Source of the DNA: Bifidobacterium ruminantium DSM 6489
GTDB lineage: Bacteria > Actinomycetota > Actinomycetes > Actinomycetales > Bifidobacteriaceae
DNA: 64,000 nucleotides
Assembly (NCBI RefSeq): GCF_000770925.1
Contig: NZ_JDTK01000004.1
Location: forward strand, 1 to 64,000
Reading direction: 5' to 3'
Shown here: positions 55,067 to 63,302 of the stretch, piece by piece
Position numbering within the stretch: the stretch's first letter is position 1
Layout: each line of letters opens with the position of its first letter
Notes under the pieces: model-generated
Database searches by the model: none
The model's input: only the letters and a program-made list of their open reading frames with translations
What the model was told of the DNA's origin: nothing
Made by a program: the position numbers and the translations under genes

Positions 55067-55144
55067 TCATATATCACATTTTTTCTGATATATGACCATT
55101 GACACGTTGGAATTTGACAAACTTACGTGTGGTGTGTGTATCCT
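55067..55144 (+). promoter_or_regulatory. whiB promoter with AT-rich inverted repeat and tandem TTGACA
   Basis: TCATATATCA (55067-55076) and TGATATATGA (55086-55095) form a perfect 10-bp inverted repeat around a 9-nt T-rich spacer. GTCAATG before the left arm and CATTGAC after the right arm extend the symmetry. Two TTGACA hexamers follow (55099-55104, 55114-55119); the second is 19 nt from TATCCT (55139-55144). Confidence 0.6.
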
Positions 55145-55196
55145 GAACCAGTGCGCAGTACGCGCGGACAAAATGTGAATGTTATGGGGAGGGCTC

Positions 55197-55496
55197 ATGT
55201 GGGGCGTGGTCGATGAGTCTTCCGACAATCCGCTTGCGGAGCTGTGGGGTCTGTTCAAGCGGGACGATGACGTGTCATGGCAGCATAAGGCGTTATGCTC
55301 GCAGACCGATCCCGAGGCGTTTTTCCCTGAAAAAGGCGGTTCCACCAGAGATGCGAAGAGGGTGTGCGCCCAATGCGAGGTGCGGGAGCAATGCCTGAAA
55401 TGGGCGATTGATCATGATGAGCGCTTCGGTATTTGGGGCGGCATGAGCGAGCGTGAGCGTCGTCGGTACAAAAAAGAGCATAAGGAGCGGGCATAA
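55197..55496 (+). CDS. whiB2: WhiB-family transcription factor (WhiB2/WhmD-like)
   Basis: 99 residues. Cysteines in ALCSQ, CAQCEVREQC (C-x2-C-x5-C) with LKWAIDHDERFG, followed by GIWGGMSERERRRYKKEHKE. The WhiB2/WhmD type controls septation and cell division in mycobacteria and streptomycetes. The neighbours support this type: LCP ligases on one side and a large envelope glycosyltransferase with DUF5719 on the other. Start ATG 55197 with GGGAGGG 4 nt upstream. Confidence 0.92.
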   Translation: MWGVVDESSDNPLAELWGLFKRDDDVSWQHKALCSQTDPEAFFPEKGGSTRDAKRVCAQCEVREQCLKWAIDHDERFGIWGGMSERERRRYKKEHKERA

Positions 55497-55516
55497 CGCA
55501 CGGCACGTCCCATGCG

Positions 55517-55522
55517 TACACT
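55517..55522 (+). promoter_or_regulatory. -10 box (TACACT) of leaderless glycosyltransferase gene
   Basis: TACACT, 7 nt (TGAAATC), ATG 55530. It lies 20 nt after the whiB stop. Confidence 0.5.
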
Positions 55523-55529
55523 TGAAATC

Positions 55530-58500
55530 ATGAATTCTAACGCCAGCAGCGATATCCAGGCAATCGTGGCGGATCTGCTCAAGAGCAGGCCGTATACGCA
55601 CCGACAGGACGTCGATATGTCCGTGGCCGCGGTGATCACCGCACAATATGACCTACGGTTTCTTGGGGTCACTATCGGCGCGGTGCTTGCCCAGCGCGTG
55701 CTTCCCGCGATGATCGTCATAGCCGATTGCGCAGGGCGGGTCGAGCAGCCCATGCAGATGACATTCGACGTCATCCACTCATCGGAGGATGTGCTTACCG
55801 AGGTTCCTGAGGCCAAGACGGTGCGTGTCATCCTGGTCGGCGTGCAGGATGCTGACTCCTTCATGGATGCGGTGACGCAGGCGGTGAACCAGATCGATGT
55901 GGATGCCGGCATCCGTGCGCTATGGACGCTTCATGACGATTCCAGGCCGGCCGATGGCCGGTGTCTCGAAACGCTCCTCGATGCTTGGAGAAACAACCCG
56001 ACCGCGTCGCTGCTTGGTTCCAAGCAGTTGGATTGGCAGGCGGAGAACCTTCACAATGTCGGTCTGTATGCGGGACACCACGATGTGGTCTCCTTGGTGG
56101 TTGACGGCGAGCCCGATCAGGAACAGTACGATGGACGTCAGGATGTGCTGGCGATTTCCCTGTCCGGAGCGTTGGTGCCATTGTCCACCCTGCGCATGTT
56201 CGGAGGGGCCGATCCGTGGTTCGGCACATTCGCCGAGTCCAAGGATCTGTGCCGGCGCATCTGCCTTGGTGGCGGGCGTGTCGTAGTAGTTCCCCAGGCG
56301 CGTATCGCCCATAGGAGGGCGCGCTTCGAAGGCATCCGTTCCAGAAACGGGCGTCCTGTGGAGGATGAGGACGGACGTATCGATCCATATCTTGCCATAC
56401 GTGAGGCTAACGCCAAATACGCGTATACCGACATGCACCGTTCGTGGTGGCCATTGCTCTGGCTATGGTCCATCATCCAATCGTTGGGATTGGCGGTGCT
56501 GTGCCTGACCCGCAAGCAGCCATATCACGCTTGCTGCGAGCTGGCGATTCCCTGGCGCGCGATACTGCGTTTTCCCGGCGCATGGCGGGCGCGTGCCCGG
56601 CTGCGTGAACAGAGCAAGGTCACGATCAAGGCTTTGTCCACGCTCGCCGCGAACCGTCAGCAGATCAGGGAATGGCGGGATCGTCGCGGCGCTTTCCACG
56701 ATCAGCAGGGAACTGTTCTGCTCAGTCCTCTTGGCAAGGCGCATCTACGCAAGCGTCTTCTACGTCGAGGGGGTTTTGCGATCGGCTCGGCCTTGATCGC
56801 CGCCATCTGGATCGTTGCGATGTTCTGGGATGTCTTCCGCGCCATATGTTCCGGCGCCTCGATGTATTCTCCGTCGTTGTTGCCTACGGACGCGGATTTC
56901 ACCCAGCTGGCCCATGCCGCGACCACATCGTGGGCTTATGCTTCCGGTACCGGCATCAGCGCCCCAAGCGCGCCATGGCTATTGGTGCTGATGGCGTTCT
57001 CAGTGCTTTCCTGCGGACATGTCGCCACGGCGGTCGGTCTGATATTTTTCCTCTCCGCGCCGATCATGGTGCTTTCGTTCTGGGCTTTGGCCGGCGTCTT
57101 CACCCGTTCGGACGCGGTGCGTTGCGTGATGGCGCTGCTGTGGTTTGCGATGGCGTTGTCCATGGATGTTTATGCCGTGGCCGATGTGGCTATGCTGACG
57201 GTCATGATGTTCCTTCCTGCTGCCTTCGCGTTCTCGTTCCGCGCGGTCGGCATGTACCGAACGGAGGATCTGGTAAAGCCGCGCGCATCGGTGCAATCCG
57301 CGGCTCTTGCCGCATTGTGCTTCATTCCGGTGGTCGCGGCCGAACCGCAGCTGCTGCTGCCTTTGTTGTTGACCTTCCTGACGTTCCTGTTTCTTGTCCG
57401 GGCCCATAAGCCCACGCTGTTGCTGATTCCCCTTCCCTCCGCGTTCGTCTGCGCGCCGACGCTGGTCAATGTGGCCCGTTTCGCCAAAGACGGCACGTGG
57501 CGTCAGCTTTTCGGCAGTGTCATGCTGCCTTCCGTCCGCCGTGATGGCAACCCGGTCATTGCGAATCTGTCCGACCTGTTGTCCCGGGTGCTTGGCATCG
57601 GCGCCGGACATGAGTGGTGGGAATATGCGATCGTGGCCATTCTGGGAATGATCGTGGTGCTTGCTGCGGTGTCGCTGGTGCTGCCTTTCGTATTGCGCGC
57701 CTCTCGTATGATGTGGATTGCCATCGTCACGGGATTCGCGACGGCCATGCTTTCCGCGGCTGTCGCGGTAGCCGTGGATGTGAATGGACCGGTTGCAGGT
57801 TCCATGCTGCCCGGAACCGCGTATGCGATGCTGGGACTGCTTGCCTGCATCTGCATGGTGGCGGGCGGCGCGGTACAGCGATTCGTCATGCTGCGTCAGA
57901 AAGAAAACTCCAATGCCGTTGAAATCGAAGGACGCGCCACAAAGCTGATGCCAGCCGCCGCACGTGCGGGGCGTATTGTGCTGGTCTGTCTGCTGGCTGT
58001 CTCCGTTGTGGCATGCGCAGTATTCGACTATACCGAGCATGATCATGGACAGGTGCGGGCCAGTGATTCCGGTCTGCCGATGGTATCGACCGATTTCCTT
58101 GATCAGGACGACGCGCGTCGTGTGCTCGCCTTGCGTGCCGACAGCGCCGGATCGGTCAGTTACAATGTCATGCGCACCGGCCGAGGCGACCTGATAGACA
58201 GTTCTCCCGCACAGCGTGTCGAAGTGGTTGCCGGCCGTTTAGATGGTGATAGCAGAACCATAGCGCAGGATTGCGCCCAGCTTCTGGCGAATGCGGATTC
58301 CGATGCCATCGCGGAATTGGGCAAGCTTGGATTTGGCGGCATCTATGTCGTCAAGCAGAACGGCAGCAAGGCGCAACGGGAGGCATCGAGCCAGTTGAGT
58401 TCGAACATCGGAGCCTCGGACGGGACGCAGAACGTCGTCAGTTCCGATAACGGAACCTATTATCGTCTGGTGATTCAGGATTTGTCCAAGCAGCATATCG

Positions 58501-58634
58501 ACCGCAGTGGATTCGATAAGGCCGACGCGAGCCCATGGCGTCGCGCATGGCTGTGGTGCATGGGCTTTGTCCTTGTGGCGTATTGCCTGGTGGCGCTTCC
58601 ACGGATTCGTCGTCATGGTCAGGAGGAAGCATGA
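55530..58634 (+). CDS. Large polytopic glycosyltransferase (GT2-like)
   Basis: 1034 residues. A cytoplasmic GT2-like domain (about 1-300) begins VAAVITAQYDLRFLGVTIGAVLAQ and has the metal motif region TLHDDSRP, then GGADPWFGTFAESKDLCRRICLGGGRVVVVPQARIAHRRA. A membrane segment near 317-335 is followed by a second cytoplasmic stretch. From about 415 come ten or more membrane helices and a final extracytoplasmic domain (about 800-1010) before a last helix and a short basic tail (RIRRHGQEEA). The enzyme probably acts on a lipid-linked sugar for envelope polymer synthesis. The stop overlaps the DUF5719 start (ATGA). Confidence 0.85.
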   Translation: MNSNASSDIQAIVADLLKSRPYTHRQDVDMSVAAVITAQYDLRFLGVTIGAVLAQRVLPAMIVIADCAGRVEQPMQMTFDVIHSSEDVLTEVPEAKTVRVILVGVQDADSFMDAVTQAVNQIDVDAGIRALWTLHDDSRPADGRCLETLLDAWRNNPTASLLGSKQLDWQAENLHNVGLYAGHHDVVSLVVDGEPDQEQYDGRQDVLAISLSGALVPLSTLRMFGGADPWFGTFAESKDLCRRICLGGGRVVVVPQARIAHRRARFEGIRSRNGRPVEDEDGRIDPYLAIREANAKYAYTDMHRSWWPLLWLWSIIQSLGLAVLCLTRKQPYHACCELAIPWRAILRFPGAWRARARLREQSKVTIKALSTLAANRQQIREWRDRRGAFHDQQGTVLLSPLGKAHLRKRLLRRGGFAIGSALIAAIWIVAMFWDVFRAICSGASMYSPSLLPTDADFTQLAHAATTSWAYASGTGISAPSAPWLLVLMAFSVLSCGHVATAVGLIFFLSAPIMVLSFWALAGVFTRSDAVRCVMALLWFAMALSMDVYAVADVAMLTVMMFLPAAFAFSFRAVGMYRTEDLVKPRASVQSAALAALCFIPVVAAEPQLLLPLLLTFLTFLFLVRAHKPTLLLIPLPSAFVCAPTLVNVARFAKDGTWRQLFGSVMLPSVRRDGNPVIANLSDLLSRVLGIGAGHEWWEYAIVAILGMIVVLAAVSLVLPFVLRASRMMWIAIVTGFATAMLSAAVAVAVDVNGPVAGSMLPGTAYAMLGLLACICMVAGGAVQRFVMLRQKENSNAVEIEGRATKLMPAAARAGRIVLVCLLAVSVVACAVFDYTEHDHGQVRASDSGLPMVSTDFLDQDDARRVLALRADSAGSVSYNVMRTGRGDLIDSSPAQRVEVVAGRLDGDSRTIAQDCAQLLANADSDAIAELGKLGFGGIYVVKQNGSKAQREASSQLSSNIGASDGTQNVVSSDNGTYYRLVIQDLSKQHIDRSGFDKADASPWRRAWLWCMGFVLVAYCLVALPRIRRHGQEEA

Positions 58635-60163
58635 GCAGACATTCCCGTCCCAATAAGCCCCTGCGCGTTGTTCTTGCCGTTGTTTCGGTGCTGGCCATCA
58701 TCGTTCTGATCGCAGCGTCCCTTGTCTATCGACCGTCATGGCTGCGTGCCGATTCCCCTTCGGTGGATCGTTCCTCCATCGGACGCTCCGTCAGTCCAAG
58801 ACAACTGCAGACGTATTGTCCGTCGCGCATGACCATCGCCGACACCGGCTCCTACGGCGACAGCGAGTATCAGGCCTCCAACGGCGATATCGCATCTTCC
58901 GCGCGGTATTCCGCGTTCGGTTCCGTGTTCCATTCGTCGGTCGCATCGTTGGGCTCTGATTCGATGTCCTCCTCGTTGACGCTCGACAAGAAAAGCGTGG
59001 ATTCCTCCGAAGACGTGTTCGTGGCCTCCGGCAACGTCGATGATGGCGCGCAGCTGCAGGATACGCGCCTGCTGACGGCTTCCGATGGCACCGGCGCCGC
59101 TTCGTCCGTGATGTCATGGGCCACCGATGGGGATCTTAAAGGCGTATCGGCAGCATCCTGTGTAGCTCCGACGCTTAAGCAGACCTTCCTGGTGCCGGGG
59201 ACGAAGACCGGTATGACCCAGCAGCTGGTCGTGGCCAATCCATCGGCCAAAGCCGCATCGGTCAACGTTAAGGTCTGGGGTGCAGACAAGAGCGGTTCGC
59301 TGGCGCTTTCCACAGGATCGACGATGACGGTTGGTGCCGGCGAGGAATCGGTACTGAATCTTGCCGCGGCCGCTTCCGGACAGGAGGCGCTGTATGTCAC
59401 CGTTTCCGGTGTCGATACTCCGGTCGCCGCGATAGTGCGCTCCGTTGCCATGGATGGTTTGGTTTCGAAAGGATCGGATTACATCGTTCCCAACAATGTC
59501 TCCTCCAAGGTCCTGGCTTTGGACGGGCTTTCCTATGGCGACAATATGACCCTGTATCTGTATGCCGCTCATAGAACCGATGTCACCGTATCTTGGGTGG
59601 ATGCCAAGGGGGTGGATCCGGTCAATCAGCAGACCTTGGAGGCGGATCGGGCTTCCAGCATCGAATTGGGCGATGTTCCCAAGAATGCGACGGGTGTCAT
59701 TATCAGTGCTTCCAAGCCGATTTCGGCCGCTGCGAAGGTTGTGCAGGACGGTACTGACGGACAGTCCGACTTCGCTTTGGCCAATGCGTCGGTGCCGGCG
59801 AAGATCTCCGCCATCGCGGTTCCGGACAGGTCCACCGCGCAGATTGGCCTGCTCAACATCTCGAAAGAGGAGTGTACCGCGACGATGACCTCATATGACG
59901 CGGATGGCAGTCTGGTGGACAAGCGCCAGATAACCTTGGGGCCATCCGCTTCGATGTCGGTGGATGTGGACGACATCAACGATGGTGACGTCGCGGCCAT
60001 CAGGCTTAAGGATTCCTCGGCCAGCATGGTCTGGAACCTTCGCATCGGGCAGCAGGATGTTTCCGACGCGAAACTCGCTGGGCTTTCCGTCATCGGTGCC
60101 GCCGATTTGAAGGAGGCCAGGGAACAGGTCTGGGCCAATCAGGACATGACCGTCGTTCGCTGA
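58631..60163 (+). CDS. DUF5719 family membrane-anchored protein
   Basis: 510 residues. One N-terminal membrane helix (about 12-33, VVLAVVSVLAIIVLIAASLVY), then an extracytoplasmic region rich in S, D, A, T and V with beta-sandwich-like segments (TQQLVVANPSAKAASVNVKVWG, LYLYAAHRTDVTVSWVDAKG). In actinobacteria DUF5719 follows this glycosyltransferase and lies near whiB2; it has no known activity. ATG 58631 overlaps the glycosyltransferase stop, with AGGAGG 4-5 nt upstream, so the pair is coupled and likely works together. Confidence 0.85.
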   Translation: MSRHSRPNKPLRVVLAVVSVLAIIVLIAASLVYRPSWLRADSPSVDRSSIGRSVSPRQLQTYCPSRMTIADTGSYGDSEYQASNGDIASSARYSAFGSVFHSSVASLGSDSMSSSLTLDKKSVDSSEDVFVASGNVDDGAQLQDTRLLTASDGTGAASSVMSWATDGDLKGVSAASCVAPTLKQTFLVPGTKTGMTQQLVVANPSAKAASVNVKVWGADKSGSLALSTGSTMTVGAGEESVLNLAAAASGQEALYVTVSGVDTPVAAIVRSVAMDGLVSKGSDYIVPNNVSSKVLALDGLSYGDNMTLYLYAAHRTDVTVSWVDAKGVDPVNQQTLEADRASSIELGDVPKNATGVIISASKPISAAAKVVQDGTDGQSDFALANASVPAKISAIAVPDRSTAQIGLLNISKEECTATMTSYDADGSLVDKRQITLGPSASMSVDVDDINDGDVAAIRLKDSSASMVWNLRIGQQDVSDAKLAGLSVIGAADLKEAREQVWANQDMTVVR

Positions 60164-60166
60164 CGG

Positions 60167-60595
60167 TCACAGACCCCAGTCGGGATCGATCTCCTCCGGG
60201 CGACGCCCATAGAGTTCCGCTAGACGCGAAACCACCTCATCGCGAATCGAGAATTGCAGATCCATACGGCTGCGCGCATGCGATTGCAAGGGCATACGAT
60301 ACAGCACGATGCGCGGAGGAATCCCATGCCCGGCCGGAAAGGACTGCGATCCGAGATGCGGAACGGCTTCCCAGGGAGCGGGATCCGATGGAGGAACGTC
60401 TTCCACCGCGAATTGGACGGGGCCGACGAGTTCCGGCCAGGCTTCGTTGAGTCTGCGTATCTGCGCCACCAGCATATCGTCGAACATGCCGCTTCGGGTG
60501 CGGTATTGCGGCAATCTGGTGCCGAACATGGGTGTGCGCATGCCGCGGCCATGACGATTGCGGTATATCGGAGCTTCCCAAGGCATTTGATGCAT
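60167..60595 (-). CDS. Zincin-fold (Zincin_1) protein without HEXXH
   Basis: 142 residues, of the small actinobacterial 'metallopeptidase family' found near whiB2. The RNRHGRGMR start and the FDDMLVAQIRRLNEAWP...VQFAVEDVPP and PPRIVLYRMPLQ blocks fit. In Zincin_1 relatives the last helix has HEXXH; here it reads RDEVVSRLAELYG, so zinc binding by this motif is not expected. Start ATG 60595 is set by TATGGT 7 nt upstream. It converges on DUF5719 (3-nt gap). Function unknown. Confidence 0.72.
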   Translation of the reverse strand: MHQMPWEAPIYRNRHGRGMRTPMFGTRLPQYRTRSGMFDDMLVAQIRRLNEAWPELVGPVQFAVEDVPPSDPAPWEAVPHLGSQSFPAGHGIPPRIVLYRMPLQSHARSRMDLQFSIRDEVVSRLAELYGRRPEEIDPDWGL

Positions 60596-60602
60596 GTTTC
60601 CT

Positions 60603-60608
60603 ACCATA
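60603..60608 (-). promoter_or_regulatory. -10 box (TATGGT) of leaderless zincin-fold gene
   Basis: TATGGT, 7 nt (AGGAAAC), ATG 60595. Confidence 0.4.
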
Positions 60609-60675
60609 TCAGGGGTTTGCACGGAGAACATGCGATACCATGGTAGGCATTGGCTCAACGAAAGGAAGGACAATC

Positions 60676-61482
60676 ATGGCGGATGTTTCCGTACCTTGCT
60701 GGGATGCCGTGGACGTCGAAGAGCTTTGCGAGGAAGCGGAGCTGATCGCCTTCGATTTGGACAGCACGTTGGCGCGTTCCAAAAAGCCAATGAAGGACGA
60801 TATGGCCAACATCTTTTCCATTTTGACCTCGCTGATCGATGTCGCGGTGATAACCGGTGGAAAATACGCGTTGCTGCAAAGCCAGGTCGTGGACAGGCTG
60901 ACCGGTCAGGCCAATCGTTCGAAACTTCATCTCATGCCTACCAGCGGAACCCGCTACTATCGTTGGGATGGTCGGCGGTGGACGTTGGTATTCGCGCATG
61001 ATCTGAGCGATGAGGAGCGTGCCAAAGCCAAGGAATCGTTGGAGCGCAACGCCCGCGAACAGGGCATCTGGAGCGATTATGCGTGGGGCGAACGCATCGA
61101 GGACAGGGGCAGTCAGATCACCTTCTCCGCTCTGGGACAGTCCGCGCCGATTGAGGCCAAGGAGGCATGGGACCCCACGGATGAGAAAAAACGCAGACTG
61201 GCTCGTGCGGTTGCGGCCGAACTGCCGGAATTGGAGGTCAGACCTGGTGGAGCCAGCAGTGTCGACATCTCCCAGCGTGGCGTTGATAAATCCTTCGCCG
61301 TCCGCGAACTCGCCGACATCCTCGGGATGGAAGTCGGCCGAATCGTCTTCATCGGCGATCGAATGGAACCAGGAGGCAATGATTATCCGGCTGCCATGGC
61401 GGGCACCAGAGCGGTCAAGGTGACTGGCCCCGCGGATACCGTGAGACTATGCGATGAAATCGTCGCCTGTCTATCCCGGTGA
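60676..61482 (+). CDS. HAD-family phosphatase, phosphomannomutase-like
   Basis: 268 residues, HAD superfamily (IIB cap type). Motif I FDLDSTLARSKKP near residue 31, then ITGGKYALLQSQVV, TSGTRYYRW, and the motif region SVDISQRGVDKSFAVRELADILG and VFIGDRMEPGGNDYPA (motif III/IV). The layout resembles eukaryotic-type phosphomannomutase (PMM2) or sucrose/mannosyl-phosphate phosphatases. Interconversion or hydrolysis of mannose-type sugar phosphates for envelope precursors is an inference. GAAAGGAAGG precedes ATG 60676. Confidence 0.83.
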   Translation: MADVSVPCWDAVDVEELCEEAELIAFDLDSTLARSKKPMKDDMANIFSILTSLIDVAVITGGKYALLQSQVVDRLTGQANRSKLHLMPTSGTRYYRWDGRRWTLVFAHDLSDEERAKAKESLERNAREQGIWSDYAWGERIEDRGSQITFSALGQSAPIEAKEAWDPTDEKKRRLARAVAAELPELEVRPGGASSVDISQRGVDKSFAVRELADILGMEVGRIVFIGDRMEPGGNDYPAAMAGTRAVKVTGPADTVRLCDEIVACLSR

Positions 61483-61493
61483 GGAGGACAGCT

Positions 61494-62228
61494 ATGGAGC
61501 CGGTGGCGCGTGCGTTCGCGCATGTGGCGAATATGTTGTTCCCCCGTGGCTGCGTGGGATGCGATAGACCGGATGCGGTACTGTGCCCTGAATGCCATGC
61601 GTTGTTCAATGGTTGTCTCGCACAGACGCTCGGTACTGCCGAGATGGGGCGTTGGTTCGCGTGCGGATGGTATCGCGGTGCGGTCAGGCAGGCGATTCTT
61701 TCATGGAAGGACCATGGGGATGAGGAATGCGATCGACCGTTTTCCGAAGTGCTTTGTTCGCTTGCTGAGCAGGCTGGATTGCCGGATCATCTGGGTAATG
61801 TGTCTCGCGAGCAGGTACTGATCGTGCCCGCTCCCTCATCGCTTGCGTCCATGCGACAGCGTGGACGACGCCATATGATGCCTTTGGCGACGGGACTCGC
61901 ATCGTACCTATGCGCCCGTACCGGAATGCATGTGCGGGCGTGTGAGGCTTTGGAGAATAGGGGCACAGCGGGAAGATCCGTTGAGACCGGAGGAACGGTG
62001 CAGCGCTCACAACGTCTGAAAGGTCGCATCACAACCCGCGGAAAGATCCTCCTGAAGAATAAGGCGGTGATTCTGGTGGATGACATCGTCACCTCCGGCA
62101 CCACCATGCGCCGCTGCGTCGATGTCCTGTCCTCACAAGGCGCTGAAGTCGTCACGGTGCTTTCGTTGGCTCACACGCCTGCGGGCAAGCCAACGAAAGC
62201 AGGGCGTCACTTTTCGTCGGAAATATGA
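61494..62228 (+). CDS. comF: ComF family phosphoribosyltransferase-like protein
   Basis: 244 residues. The N-terminal zinc ribbon is CVGCDRPDAVLCPEC near residue 20, then the type I PRTase fold with ALL-helix region and the PRPP motif VILVDDIVTSGTTM near residue 195. ComF proteins are needed for DNA uptake in competent bacteria, but many non-competent genomes retain them. ATG 61494 with AGGAGG 6 nt upstream; a GTG 61479 overlapping the preceding stop is the alternative. Its last codons contain a 14-bp hairpin and overlap the convergent kinase gene by 22 nt. Confidence 0.9.
   Translation: MEPVARAFAHVANMLFPRGCVGCDRPDAVLCPECHALFNGCLAQTLGTAEMGRWFACGWYRGAVRQAILSWKDHGDEECDRPFSEVLCSLAEQAGLPDHLGNVSREQVLIVPAPSSLASMRQRGRRHMMPLATGLASYLCARTGMHVRACEALENRGTAGRSVETGGTVQRSQRLKGRITTRGKILLKNKAVILVDDIVTSGTTMRRCVDVLSSQGAEVVTVLSLAHTPAGKPTKAGRHFSSEI
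62158..62201. terminator. 14-bp hairpin inside the end of comF
   Basis: TGCTTTCGTTGGCT (62158-62171) pairs perfectly with 62188-62201, loop 16 nt. It lies in comF coding sequence, 6 nt past the stop of the convergent kinase gene, and probably terminates the kinase transcript. Confidence 0.65.
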
Positions 62229-63283
62229 TATTTCGGCAGTGTTATCTCAAAATCCGCACCACGCGGATCATCTACGACGCGTACCGTTCCACCATGCAAT
62301 TGCGCGGCCCAACGGGCGATTGACAGTCCCAGTCCGGTGCCTCCCGACTCGGTACCCGGGCCGGTTTTGCCTTTGACGAATCGACGGAAGATATCGGAAC
62401 GCGCCTCTTGGGGAATCTGGGAACCGAAGTTGACGACGTTCGTCACGATCGTGCAGTAGCCCCTGTCCTCATGTGCCTCGATGAGCACCGAGGTGTTGTC
62501 CGCGGAATGTTTGAGCGCGTTGGCGATGATATTGGTGAACAGCTGGCGTAATCTGTCCTGATCGCCCTCCATTTCGATGTCGTCGGGTACACGGACTTCG
62601 ATATTGTGGGCGTGGCCGGCATCGGCGATTTCCAACGGTTCCACGGTTTCGTCGATGAAATCCGCGAAATTGAATTTATCGATTCTCAGACTTGCCGCGC
62701 CGGCTTCCATACGGGACAGGTCAAGCAGGAAGGCGATGAGATCCGAGAGACGGTGTGTCTGGTTGAGAATGCTTTCCAAATTCGACGGGGTCGGTTCCAC
62801 CACGCCGTCGGCCATGTTCTCCACCATGGCCTGCAATGCAGAGACCGGTGTGCGCAGCTCGTGGCTTACATTGGCCACCATATCCCGGCGCATCTGGTCG
62901 GCATGCTGGAGTTCTTCGGCCATCTCGTTGAAGGACATGGCCAACTGACCGACTTCGTCGCGGTTGTTCTCATCGACATGCACGCGTACGGTGTAGTCGC
63001 CGTCCGCCATGGCCTCGGCCGCATCCCTCATTTCACGCAGGGGAGAGGTCAGTCCTCTGGAGAAGAAATAGGTGATGCTCAATGCCACTGCAAGGGTGAT
63101 CGGCATGGCAATCCAGATGCTCAGCTCCACTTTGAGCAGAAACCAAGCCATGATGAAGGCGATGAGGGTGGAGATGGTGATCAGCACGCACAATTCGACC
63201 TTGAGCGATGAAAACGAACCAATAGGGCGTTCGGTATCCAAAGCATTGACCGAACGCCCTGGTTTCGAATCGGTAGTATGCAT
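62207..63283 (-). CDS. Sensor histidine kinase with minimal extracellular part
   Basis: 358 residues. Two membrane helices (about 30-51 and 58-75) are separated by only ~6 residues (KVELSI), so there is no extracellular sensor domain. HAMP follows, then HisKA with NVSHELRTPVSALQ near residue 148, the N-box NIIANALKHSA and the G-box GTGLGLSIARWAAQLHGG. The chosen start ATG 63283 gives MHTTDSKPGRS; an upstream frame to 63397 overlaps the regulator gene. It lies 19 nt after the response regulator stop, forming an RR-HK operon. Confidence 0.92.
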   Translation of the reverse strand: MHTTDSKPGRSVNALDTERPIGSFSSLKVELCVLITISTLIAFIMAWFLLKVELSIWIAMPITLAVALSITYFFSRGLTSPLREMRDAAEAMADGDYTVRVHVDENNRDEVGQLAMSFNEMAEELQHADQMRRDMVANVSHELRTPVSALQAMVENMADGVVEPTPSNLESILNQTHRLSDLIAFLLDLSRMEAGAASLRIDKFNFADFIDETVEPLEIADAGHAHNIEVRVPDDIEMEGDQDRLRQLFTNIIANALKHSADNTSVLIEAHEDRGYCTIVTNVVNFGSQIPQEARSDIFRRFVKGKTGPGTESGGTGLGLSIARWAAQLHGGTVRVVDDPRGADFEITLPKYHISDEK

Positions 63284-63302
63284 ACCACCAAATACTAGCG
63301 CA

